NCBI GenBank assembly: GCA_030590715.1
Contig: JAUVCU010000087.1
Span: 1-6,688 of the forward strand
Length of the DNA: 6,688 bases
DNA from: Lentisphaeria bacterium
GTDB lineage: Bacteria > Verrucomicrobiota > Lentisphaeria > Victivallales > JAUVCU01
Direction of reading: 5' to 3'
The position numbers and the translations under genes are program-made. Positions 1 to 6,562 of the stretch are shown here, piece by piece. The notes under the pieces are model-generated. The model saw only the letters and a program-made list of their open reading frames with translations. It made no database searches and was not told the origin of the DNA. The stretch's first letter is position 1; each line of letters opens with the position of its first letter.

Positions 1-3000
1 GATGCGCTTTTTGTTCTGCTGCATCTTCAGGATCTTCTCTTCAACGGTGTCTTTGGCTATCAGCTTATAGGCAAACACATTGCGTTTTTGTCCGATCCGG
101 TATGCGCGGTCGATAGCCTGAGCTTCGATTGCCGGGTTCCACCATGGATCGAGCAGGAATACGTAGTCGGCGGCAGTCAGATTGAGCCCCGTTCCACCGG
201 CCTTCAGACTGATAAGGAATGCCTCAGTCTCCGGGTCCTCCTGAAATTGTCGTACCTGCTGCTCCCTGTCTTTCGTCTTTCCATCAAGGTATGAATATTT
301 TATATTTTCCTGATCCAGTCGTGACTTAACAAGAGACAGGAAATTAGTGAACTGTGAAAACATCAGCACTTTGTGGTTTTCGTTGACCAGTTCACGGACT
401 CTTGAAACGATTAGTTCCAGCTTGGCACTTGGTGCATTGGTATATTTTTCGTGTATTAGACCGGGATGACAACTAGCCTGCCGCAGTCGCAACAGCGCTT
501 CCAATATCTCAATCTGATTCTTATCTTCACTTTGGTTTTCCGGTAGAAGTTCCTGTCGGTAGTAGGCTTTGAGTTCTTCGTATTTATCGCGCTGCCACGG
601 GTCTAGTTCGCAGTACAGAACCTGTTCTACTTTCTCCGGTAGATCGGTCGCAACTTCCTCTTTGGTTCTTCTCAGAAGAAATGGTTTTAGAGCCTGATTT
701 ATATCTTTAAAATCTTCGTTTGTCAATGATTTTGAATTTGTGTTAAACTTCATGAAAAGCCGTGAATTTCCGAAGAGTCCCGGATTTAGGAATTCAAGCT
801 GGCTGAACAGTTCTCCAGCATGGTTTTCTATCGGCGTTCCGGTCATAGTCAATCGGTGTTCCGTGTTGACCAGGCAGACCGATTTATGAGCGTCAGTATC
901 TGCGTTTTTGATCGCCTGAGATTCGTCCAGAATGCAGTAATCGAACTTTACTTTCTCAAAATTCAAAGCATCCCGCTTAAGTGTTCCGTATGTCGTAAGG
1001 ATCAAGTCGTAGTCAGAGAATGTAATTCCACTTTTATCACGGTTAGGCCCTGTATGAACTTTTATTCTCATTTGAGGTGTGAATTTTGCAGCTTCACTTT
1101 GCCAGTTGAAGATAAGAGACTTCGGCAGAACTATAAGCGATGGAAGTCCGAGCTGTTTTACTCTTCTTGTTTCCATAAGTGAAAGCACCTGGACTGTTTT
1201 TCCGAGTCCCATGTCGTCGGCCAGGCAGCCTCCGATCCCGGATCTCTGCAGGTGGATCATCCAGTTTAACCCCAACTGCTGGTACGGCCTTAGTTCTCCA
1301 AGGAAAGACACCGGTGGTTTCTCGTTGGTTATTTTCGAAGCGTGGCCGAAGCTGGCGTGTATTTTTTCAAGTGTTGCGCTGGTTGTTTCAATCTTGTTTT
1401 TCTCCAGCATTAAATTGATGAGAGCTGATTGAGAGCGTTTGAATTTAATTGAGTCTTCTTCGGTTACACCGATCTCGGTAAGAACAGTAAAGTCCTGAAG
1501 CCAGTCTACCGGAAGTACTCCAAAGCTTCCATCGCCCAGCAGAACGTAATCTTCGCCACGTTTGCGGGCCGCCATCAATTCCGGAAGAGAAACTTCCTCA
1601 TCTCCGTAATTAACAGATGCATTAAGCTCGAACCAGTCCATTCGCTCAGAGATGGTGGCCTTCTTCTCCTGCGGCTTCCGGTAGTTCTTTCCGTGGGCTA
1701 TAATATGCCAGTCGTGTTGAAGCAGTTGTTTTACTGTATCGTCCAGCTTGCTCGGATGGAGTTTCCAGCCAAGCTCTTCGGTATTCGGATTTGTATTGTA
1801 TCTGAACTTTAGCGATTCAAGAATATTTTCTGCCTGCTGCTCGAAAGAGGTGTCTCTCAGGCAATACTCTTTTCTCTTTTGAGAAATAACCCGCGGTTGT
1901 TTACTGGTACTTTTGATCCTTTCATCATTGTAGAAAAATGACAGGTCGACCTGGAGCTGTTCTTTGTTTTTATACTTAAACTTAGCTGTTTTGAAATAAA
2001 GGGCAGGGGTGATCTTGGGCTCGTTCAAGTTGTAGGTTAATGCTTCTGGTAAGTGTTTCAAAGACAACCTCGTGTCCTGAATAACTTTTTGAACATAAGA
2101 GTCGGCTTCCCATGCATTGGCCGTTATCGAACGTTCATACTTCAATCGCTGGACCAGATCAAAAGCTCCACGGTCGTCAAATTTAGCGATCATGGAGTTA
2201 GTTATAAAAAAGCTAGCAGGAGAAATGTAGATCGCTTCTGCAACGTCAATCGAATCGTGGGCGGAACTTAAAGAGCCCTGGATGTTGAATAAGTTACTGC
2301 GGACTTCGGAAATATGGATGTTTGTGTCGTAAGCCGAGTTGTCCCAATGCAGCAGGTTGAATTCGGTTGAATCCTGATGGCTTCGCCAAAATAGTCTGCT
2401 GTTTTTTGCCATCTCCGGCAGAGAGATGTTTGCTTGCGCAGCTGAAAGCTTGAACAAGTTTGCCGAAGCGGATTTAGCAAATGTCGATTTATAATTCGGG
2501 GCCTGGTATCCTTTTGAAATTGAATGTAAAATGGCGTTGTCAACCGGATCAGGATGACTCTCTTTGGGATTGTAAATCAATTCCGCCGGGCCGGCACTTA
2601 ACGCGTATTTACTTTTCTGCTCCCAGTATATCTGGAGTTGGATATCATTTTTTGCACAGCTTTCAGCAATGTTAATCACGTACATGATTTCGTAGTACGG
2701 TCCGTCCGTATCTACCGGGATCTGCGGAATGTGGCTGCCGAATTCCCTACTCAGTTGTTTTATCTCCGAATGGATCTCTTCGAAAGAATCGTGAGTCGGC
2801 GGATTGTAAGTCTCAGGACTCAAGTCATTTTCTTTTTTGTCTGGAATTACAGTGTCCGGGATATTGTATGTGTCGACCTTTTGCTGTTTTGGAGCAGGAG
2901 TCTTTTTTGCAGGTTCAAATGCGGGGGCGGTCGCGAGAATCGGCTGTTTCTTGACTGAGCGCTTGGTCGCCTTCTGTAGATCTCCGAAAGCCGAACAGGC

Positions 3001-3246
3001 GCAGATTGTCGCCCAAAGGTGTTCACATGCTTTACCAGATTTTGATTCTGAACATTCGCACTCCAGCTTAAGTGTGTTACCGGATATCTGCAGTTTGGCT
3101 TCAGCAAATTCATCAGCATCGACATCGGCGAAAACATGTAGTTGATTCGATTCGTAAATGGTAACTTTTTCTTCCTGAAATATCTTCCTTCCGGCCGAAA
3201 TTACATCTTCAGAGAAGAAGTGGCGGTATTTTTCTTCGAGATTCAT
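1..3246 (-). CDS. SWIM zinc-finger SNF2-family DEAD/DEAH-box ATPase (C-terminus cut by window edge)
   Basis: This is a double-stranded-DNA translocase of the Swi2/Snf2 (superfamily 2) group; its cellular target is unknown. The frame is open for 1082 codons and has no stop before the left edge. A SWIM-type zinc finger is at residues 63-76 (C63, C65, C74, H76; CxCx8CxH). A Lys/Pro/Ala-rich linker follows (about 92-121), then a long divergent middle region, then both ATPase lobes. Visible motifs are Walker A DDMGLGKT (677-684), Walker B DESQ (774-777), motif III TGTPIEN (802-808), FLISLKAGGTGLNLTAAD (motif V) and QAIDRAYRIGQ (1043-1053, motif VI, arginine finger R1050). Only the short tail after motif VI is missing, probably tens of residues. 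The ATG at 3244-3246 lies 5 bases after the upstream radical SAM stop and has no good Shine-Dalgarno, which suggests translational coupling. The architecture resembles bacterial SWIM-SNF2 proteins such as Bacillus YwqA. The family call is firm; the biological role is not. Confidence 0.95.
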   Translation of the reverse strand, partial: MNLEEKYRHFFSEDVISAGRKIFQEEKVTIYESNQLHVFADVDADEFAEAKLQISGNTLKLECECSESKSGKACEHLWATICACSAFGDLQKATKRSVKKQPILATAPAFEPAKKTPAPKQQKVDTYNIPDTVIPDKKENDLSPETYNPPTHDSFEEIHSEIKQLSREFGSHIPQIPVDTDGPYYEIMYVINIAESCAKNDIQLQIYWEQKSKYALSAGPAELIYNPKESHPDPVDNAILHSISKGYQAPNYKSTFAKSASANLFKLSAAQANISLPEMAKNSRLFWRSHQDSTEFNLLHWDNSAYDTNIHISEVRSNLFNIQGSLSSAHDSIDVAEAIYISPASFFITNSMIAKFDDRGAFDLVQRLKYERSITANAWEADSYVQKVIQDTRLSLKHLPEALTYNLNEPKITPALYFKTAKFKYKNKEQLQVDLSFFYNDERIKSTSKQPRVISQKRKEYCLRDTSFEQQAENILESLKFRYNTNPNTEELGWKLHPSKLDDTVKQLLQHDWHIIAHGKNYRKPQEKKATISERMDWFELNASVNYGDEEVSLPELMAARKRGEDYVLLGDGSFGVLPVDWLQDFTVLTEIGVTEEDSIKFKRSQSALINLMLEKNKIETTSATLEKIHASFGHASKITNEKPPVSFLGELRPYQQLGLNWMIHLQRSGIGGCLADDMGLGKTVQVLSLMETRRVKQLGLPSLIVLPKSLIFNWQSEAAKFTPQMRIKVHTGPNRDKSGITFSDYDLILTTYGTLKRDALNFEKVKFDYCILDESQAIKNADTDAHKSVCLVNTEHRLTMTGTPIENHAGELFSQLEFLNPGLFGNSRLFMKFNTNSKSLTNEDFKDINQALKPFLLRRTKEEVATDLPEKVEQVLYCELDPWQRDKYEELKAYYRQELLPENQSEDKNQIEILEALLRLRQASCHPGLIHEKYTNAPSAKLELIVSRVRELVNENHKVLMFSQFTNFLSLVKSRLDQENIKYSYLDGKTKDREQQVRQFQEDPETEAFLISLKAGGTGLNLTAADYVFLLDPWWNPAIEAQAIDRAYRIGQKRNVFAYKLIAKDTVEEKILKMQQNKKRI

Positions 3247-3251
3247 TTGGG

Positions 3252-4937
3252 TTAAAGCTCTTCAATGGCGGCTATACTGTGCCCGTGGATAAGTTGGAAA
3301 AGATATTCATGTGGTTCTTCAATTAACTCGGATTTAGGATTGAGCCAGATATCGCCAGCATTGAATGCGAATTTAGCGGTGAAGTATCTTTTTGCATTCT
3401 CATCGGATTTGTTTTGCCAGATCGTTGTTCCTGACGGCATATCCGGGTGAAGCTTTCTCGCTTTGATCTCAAATTTTTCGGGTGAGAATCCATTGGCGAT
3501 CCAGTTGAACCGGCAAAGCTCAAAAAGTATTTTATCTGATTTTGACGAATATGCTTCAATTGTTTCAAAGCGCTTTTTCATGCTGAACTTCTGAAGAGGG
3601 TCGTGAGACGAAATGATAAAGTCTAAAAAGTCATCGAGAAAGTTTTCGTTTCTTTTGAAAGCAAAAGTGAATACAGAATTCAGTTCCTCTATGTTGAGAT
3701 AGCTATCGATCATTTTTGAAAGATAGCGTGTTCTCTGCAGTTGCTCGAAAGAGAGAAGTTCAGTTTCCAGAATTTCGTATGGAGGGCAGGGGTTCCATTT
3801 GAAGTGTTCAGGGGGATTCTTCGTTAGAGGCGTCCCCGGGAGCATTTTAAGGTTTTCCAACTGTACTTCGTGTGGACCGACGTTTATCATCGTTTTCACA
3901 TCTTTGATAATGTCACTGTACTTCTGATCAGGAAGGCCTGCGATCAAATCGGCGTGAATCTCAAAGTTATTCAAATCCAAAAGTGTTTTCATACCGCTCA
4001 GCTGTTTTTCTGAAGTAGCCGGACGTCGGATCTTTTTTAGACTGACTGGATCGAATGTCTGAACTCCGATTTCGATATGCAGTTGGTCTTTAGGTGCTCT
4101 TTTCATTGCCTCAAGAACTGTCGGGTGGAGCATTGCCGGGTTGACTTCCAGGTGAAAATTCATTTCTGGAAAGTCGTTTCTGAACATATCAAGCATGGCG
4201 ACGGCGCGCTTTCTGTCTGCATTGAAGGTCCGGTCGACGATTCTGATCTCTTTTACTCCTTCCGCTTTTAAAACGGTAAGGTCTGATTTTATCCGGTCTA
4301 AACTGAAGTAATTGACCGTGCTTCCGATTGAACTGGTACAGAACGTACACGAGCCGTTGCAGCCGCGGGATGTCTCAAGTTGGAAAAATGGTTTTCCTTT
4401 GACAAAGTAGCTTTTTTCATAAAGAGACGGCAACTCGTCCAGATTGCCGCAGTAGTCTGCAGAGTCGTTATCTATGTATTGTTCATTAGTGTCTATGTAG
4501 CATAGCCCGGGGATTGAAGTCCAATCGGCCTGAGAATCCGCATTAAGCAGTTTGTAGAAGCTGGTTTCATCGCCGCGAATCACGCCTGTTATTGCTGGAT
4601 TCGAACGGAGGAAGTCTTCGTTATTTCCTAGATATTCGGGGCCGCCGAGGAATATCGGCGTTTCCGGCTTTATTGAATGGTATCTTTTTAGAATGCTTAG
4701 GAGGTAATCCTGATTGAACAGATATGATGTTCCTGTTATAACGTCTGGATTTTCAGTCAGCACTTTTGAAAGAAAAGACTGCTCGTCTTCTTTAATTGTT
4801 GTTTCTATGTAATTCCAGTCCCAGTCAGGGCATTTATCTTCGGTAAATACCCGCAGGTGACCATAGGAAAGCATGGTGTGTGAATACGATGAATTAATTC
4901 CGATAAATAATATCTTTCCAGCATTCTTTATTGCCAT
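3252..4937 (-). CDS. B12-binding-type radical SAM protein with DUF4080-like C-terminus
   Basis: A 561-residue putative radical S-adenosylmethionine enzyme of unknown substrate, predicted cytosolic. The N-terminal ~150 residues look like the Rossmann-type cobalamin-binding domain of this class (FIGINSSYSH at 11-20, FLGGPEYLG at 96-104), but the classical DxHxxG cobalamin-histidine motif is not visible. The [4Fe-4S]/SAM motif is ETSRGCNGSCTFC, with C193, C197 and C200 (CxxxCxxC). Typical barrel signatures follow: GVQTF (291-295), DLIAGLP (330-336) and LKMLPGTPL (363-371). From about residue 385 the sequence, including LLSFEQLQRTRYLSKMIDSY, resembles the DUF4080 tail of this family. Length is normal for the family and no further Cys cluster is seen. 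The ATG at 4935-4937 is preceded by AGGAAAG at about 5 nt spacing, supporting this start. The SNF2 gene begins 5 bases after the stop, so the two are co-transcribed. Family membership is clear; the reaction is unknown. Confidence 0.9.
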   Translation of the reverse strand: MAIKNAGKILFIGINSSYSHTMLSYGHLRVFTEDKCPDWDWNYIETTIKEDEQSFLSKVLTENPDVITGTSYLFNQDYLLSILKRYHSIKPETPIFLGGPEYLGNNEDFLRSNPAITGVIRGDETSFYKLLNADSQADWTSIPGLCYIDTNEQYIDNDSADYCGNLDELPSLYEKSYFVKGKPFFQLETSRGCNGSCTFCTSSIGSTVNYFSLDRIKSDLTVLKAEGVKEIRIVDRTFNADRKRAVAMLDMFRNDFPEMNFHLEVNPAMLHPTVLEAMKRAPKDQLHIEIGVQTFDPVSLKKIRRPATSEKQLSGMKTLLDLNNFEIHADLIAGLPDQKYSDIIKDVKTMINVGPHEVQLENLKMLPGTPLTKNPPEHFKWNPCPPYEILETELLSFEQLQRTRYLSKMIDSYLNIEELNSVFTFAFKRNENFLDDFLDFIISSHDPLQKFSMKKRFETIEAYSSKSDKILFELCRFNWIANGFSPEKFEIKARKLHPDMPSGTTIWQNKSDENAKRYFTAKFAFNAGDIWLNPKSELIEEPHEYLFQLIHGHSIAAIEEL

Positions 4938-5071
4938 GTCTTTCCTTTTTATTTTATGCTCAGTGCTGCTGAGTCTGTTATTTGCATGATCTAGCCAAAG
5001 CCCCGTGGTATTTCTGTTTATAAGGAATTGTCGATTTAGCTATGATTATCCTAAGATTTACATTCGGTGTG

Positions 5072-5218
5072 ACAAGCTAAAGCTTGAACTCCGACAACAC
5101 CTTGGCATGGTCACTGAAGTATCCAGCAGTCGGGTTATGTACCATAACGCGGATGCTAAGACGTGTGACAATTTGATATAATAATCGTACTGTCGTTGGA
5201 GTTCAAGCTTCAGCTTGT
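5072..5218. repeat. REPIN/BIME-like element: two inverted GGAG-type REP units
   Basis: Two 27-bp arms, 5072-5098 and 5192-5218, are inverted copies of each other with 24 of 27 positions matching. Each arm contains GGAG (minus strand 5092-5089; plus strand 5198-5201), then TT, then a perfect short palindrome CAAGCT-NN-AGCTTG (5073-5086 and 5204-5217). A GTAG/GGAG tetranucleotide beside an imperfect palindrome is the described hallmark of REP sequences mobilised by REP-associated tyrosine transposases (RAYTs). Paired inverted REPs form REPINs or BIMEs. The interior also folds: CTTGGCAT (5101-5108) pairs with ATGCTAAG (5153-5160) around a GTTATG/CATAAC hairpin (5134-5148). No target-site duplication is visible, and no RAYT gene lies in the window. 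The structure is seen directly; the REPIN identity is inferred. Confidence 0.7.
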
Positions 5219-5237
5219 AATCAATTCCTGTTAGATT

Positions 5238-5267
5238 GACCGGCTATTCAAAACGGAACAGCCGATC
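5238..5267 (-). terminator. Hairpin downstream of tcdA, probable transcript end or 3' stabiliser
   Basis: A 12-bp stem (5238-5249 with 5256-5267) encloses a 6-nt loop, 46 bases past the tcdA stop codon. In minus-strand RNA all 12 positions pair, two of them as G-U wobbles. In plus-strand RNA those two positions would be A-C mismatches, so the structure favours transcription in the tcdA direction. An outer TCCTG/CAGGA pair extends it with an asymmetric bulge. There is no U-run after the stem, so it is not a canonical intrinsic terminator and may instead be a processing or stability element. Confidence 0.4.
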
Positions 5268-5313
5268 AGGATATTTACGGTCTTTCATAGAGTATTATTA
5301 TCAATTAAAAAAC

Positions 5314-6069
5314 TTATTTTCTGACATCTGCGAGATCTTTTACAACCTCAGATGCTATAATCATTCCGGCCACAGATGGAACAAATGAAACGCTTCCTGG
5401 TACAGAGTGTCTGTGTGTGCATGTTCTGTCTTTGTTAGGACAGATGCATCCTACGTCACATCCGCCGTGAGTTGATGTAGGCTTGATCGGTTCTTCCGGA
5501 GAGAATACAACTTTCAGTTTGTGTATACCTCTTTTTCTAAGCTGTTTTCTCATAACTTTAGCAAGAGGGCACATATATGTTTTCGAAATATCAGTGATCT
5601 GTAATTCTGTCGGATTAAGCTTGTTTCCCGTACCCATCGAGCAGATAATCGGCAGTTTTTTAGCTCTGCAGCGTTCAATAAGATCCAGTTTAGCTGAAAC
5701 CATATCGATAGCATCAACCACGTAGTCTATGTCGTCTTCAAGTATTCTTTCCGCACTTTCGCTGTTGTATAGCTCTTTGAAGACTTTTACTTCAGCTTTC
5801 GGATTGATCTCAAGTATGCGGTCACGCATCACTTCGACTTTCGCTTTTCCTACTGTCTTTCGTGTCGCGTGGATCTGGCGGTTCAGGTTTGTCAGGCAAA
5901 TATCATCGTCGTCGACTAGAATGAATTTACCTACGTTCGAGCGGACAAGTCCTTCAACAACAAACGTTCCAACCCCACCTATTCCGCAGACAAGAACCGT
6001 ACTGTCAGCCAACTTCTTTAAACCATCAGTTCCTAGGAGCATTTCTGCTCGTGAAAATGAGTGTAACAT
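5314..6069 (-). CDS. tcdA: tRNA threonylcarbamoyladenosine dehydratase (ThiF/MoeB/HesA E1-like)
   Basis: TcdA uses ATP to dehydrate t6A at position 37 of ANN-decoding tRNAs to cyclic t6A, in the cytosol. The 251-residue protein opens with the family pattern FSRAEMLLG (5-13), a nucleotide-binding GIGGVG loop (29-34), VDDDDICLTNLNRQIHA (52-68, with the conserved D/N/R adenylation residues) and VVDAID (117-122). Near the C-terminus are CPLAKVMRKQLRKRG (167-181) and VPGSVSFVPSVAGMIIASEVV (starting at about 223). These match TcdA-type proteins better than ThiF or MoeB, and better the Gram-positive/anaerobe branch than E. coli TcdA. A Cys-rich insert (C204, C208, C210, C217) could bind a metal. The ATG at 6067-6069 has an AGGG about 8 nt upstream. 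A TATAAT faces the gene at 6106-6101 and a hairpin follows it. The alternative is another E1-like activating enzyme, but no MoaD/ThiS-like partner is nearby. Confidence 0.88.
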   Translation of the reverse strand: MLHSFSRAEMLLGTDGLKKLADSTVLVCGIGGVGTFVVEGLVRSNVGKFILVDDDDICLTNLNRQIHATRKTVGKAKVEVMRDRILEINPKAEVKVFKELYNSESAERILEDDIDYVVDAIDMVSAKLDLIERCRAKKLPIICSMGTGNKLNPTELQITDISKTYMCPLAKVMRKQLRKRGIHKLKVVFSPEEPIKPTSTHGGCDVGCICPNKDRTCTHRHSVPGSVSFVPSVAGMIIASEVVKDLADVRK

Positions 6070-6100
6070 AGTAAAACCCTAATTATGTAATGTGAAAAAT

Positions 6101-6106
6101 ATTATA
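6101..6106 (-). promoter_or_regulatory. Probable -10 element of the tcdA promoter
   Basis: A perfect TATAAT reads leftward here, 31 bases before the tcdA start codon, which would give a 5' leader of roughly 25 nt. The matching -35 region (about 6124-6129) is a poor match to TTGACA. An imperfect dyad, CTCAT-5-ATGAG (6114-6128), lies in the spacer and -35 zone and could be an activator or repressor site. Only the -10 match is solid. Confidence 0.45.
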
Positions 6107-6251
6107 ACTTAAGCTCATCTGTAATGAGGCTAGAAAAATATTCTTAAAAAGCGAGATATCAAGCCGCGAAAACAGTTGTGTTTAGGCTAATTATGTCTGC
6201 TTAAATAGTAGGGAATAAGGTTGTGTTGAATTGTGGAGACATGGCATTAGA

Positions 6252-6265
6252 TTCTATGCATAGAA
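6252..6265. promoter_or_regulatory. 14-bp perfect palindrome, candidate operator of the TrpR-like gene
   Basis: TTCTATGCATAGAA reads the same on both strands and ends 26 bases before the start codon of the TrpR-like gene. Its TATGCA core also sits 18 bases after a TTGTGG (6231-6236 region), so it could overlap the -10 box. TrpR proteins bind as dimers to palindromes and often repress their own gene, so this is the best candidate operator in the window. It does not match the E. coli trp operator consensus; the role is inferred from position and symmetry. Confidence 0.4.
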
Positions 6266-6282
6266 ACAGATAAAGATATTGT

Positions 6283-6286
6283 GGAG
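6283..6286 (+). promoter_or_regulatory. Shine-Dalgarno of the TrpR-like gene
   Basis: GGAG with 5 bases to the ATG fixes the start at 6292. A near-copy, TTGTGGAGACATG, occurs at 6231-6243 but has only 2 bases between GGAG and its ATG. That upstream ATG opens a 10-codon frame that stops at 6271-6273, so it is not the start of the repressor. Confidence 0.6.
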
Positions 6287-6291
6287 AAAGC

Positions 6292-6555
6292 ATGACTGAA
6301 AATGAAGTAGTAGAAGTCTTAACTCAAATAGACAACTTTGATGATATGAAGACCTTTGTCAATGAGATCCTGACACAAAAAGAGATAGCAGACCTTTCAC
6401 TTCGCTGGCAGTTATTGAAGGAGTTGAATAATGGAGAGACTCAAAGGTCCATTGCGGCTCGGCATCACATCAGTTTATGCAAGATAACGCGTGGTTCAAA
6501 GTTGCTTAAAGACCCCGAATCAATTGTAAAAAAAATCCTTGATTCTAAGAAATAG
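6292..6555 (+). CDS. TrpR-family transcriptional repressor
   Basis: A small all-helical DNA-binding protein of 87 residues, shorter than E. coli TrpR (108), mainly at the N-terminus. The helix-turn-helix spans about 50-70 and ends in the family signature KITRGS (64-69). Aligned by eye to E. coli TrpR, T28, R38, R67 and G68 match the tryptophan-pocket residues Thr44, Arg54, Arg84 and Gly85. L71 replaces Ser88, which contacts the corepressor amino group, and one residue is missing between G48-E49 and the HTH. ITRGS fits TrpR proper better than the YerC/YecD branch. The ATG at 6292-6294 has a good GGAG five nt upstream, and a 14-bp palindrome lies just before it. No trp biosynthesis gene is in view, so neither targets nor corepressor can be named. 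It is divergent from tcdA. Confidence 0.85.
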   Translation: MTENEVVEVLTQIDNFDDMKTFVNEILTQKEIADLSLRWQLLKELNNGETQRSIAARHHISLCKITRGSKLLKDPESIVKKILDSKK

Positions 6556-6562
6556 AATTAAG
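6538..6562. other. 10-bp hairpin over the TrpR-like stop codon, possible leftward terminator
   Basis: Positions 6538-6547 pair with 6553-6562 around a 5-nt loop, with one G-U pair in plus-strand RNA. The stop codon TAG (6553-6555) lies in the stem. Read leftward, the stem is followed after two bases by eight U (6535-6528), the layout of an intrinsic terminator for a convergent gene beyond the right edge. However, those bases also encode Lys-Lys codons of the repressor and the leftward stem has one mismatch. The rest of the stretch to 6688 shows no gene. Confidence 0.25.

Larger units (their letters stand above)
4938..5313. other. Structured non-coding region between tcdA and the radical SAM gene
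   Basis: This 376-base gap has no credible open reading frame on either strand. From right to left (direction of transcription) it holds a 12-bp hairpin just past tcdA, a REP-pair element, and about 130 bases leading to the radical SAM start. I found no convincing -35/-10 pair facing the radical SAM gene: a TATAAA lies at about 5017-5022 on the minus strand but has no good -35. A weak 5-bp stem (CTCAG/CTGAG, 4959-4973) lies close to the radical SAM ribosome-binding site and is probably not significant. Confidence 0.7.

Noticed and set aside
820..1432. Overlapping rightward open frames opposite the SNF2 gene
   Set aside because: They are antisense to a long frame with clear helicase motifs and show no recognisable domain or upstream ribosome-binding site.
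2436..2460. Short stretch AGCTGAAAGCTTGAAC inside the SNF2 gene resembling the REP arm
   Set aside because: It has an extra base that breaks the palindrome, lacks GGAG and is explained by coding sequence (FKLSAAQ on the minus strand).
4959..4973. CTCAG-5-CTGAG hairpin near the radical SAM start
   Set aside because: The stem is only 5 bp, has no supporting U-run, and such short dyads are expected by chance.
5483..6082. Rightward frames opposite tcdA
   Set aside because: Antisense shadows of a well-conserved enzyme; their Ser/Ile/Phe-rich composition is typical of reverse-complement frames.
6079..6196. 10-bp direct repeat CTAATTATGT at 6079-6088 and 6187-6196
   Set aside because: AT-rich, only two copies 108 bases apart, and one overlaps the tcdA leader next to its Shine-Dalgarno; chance is plausible.
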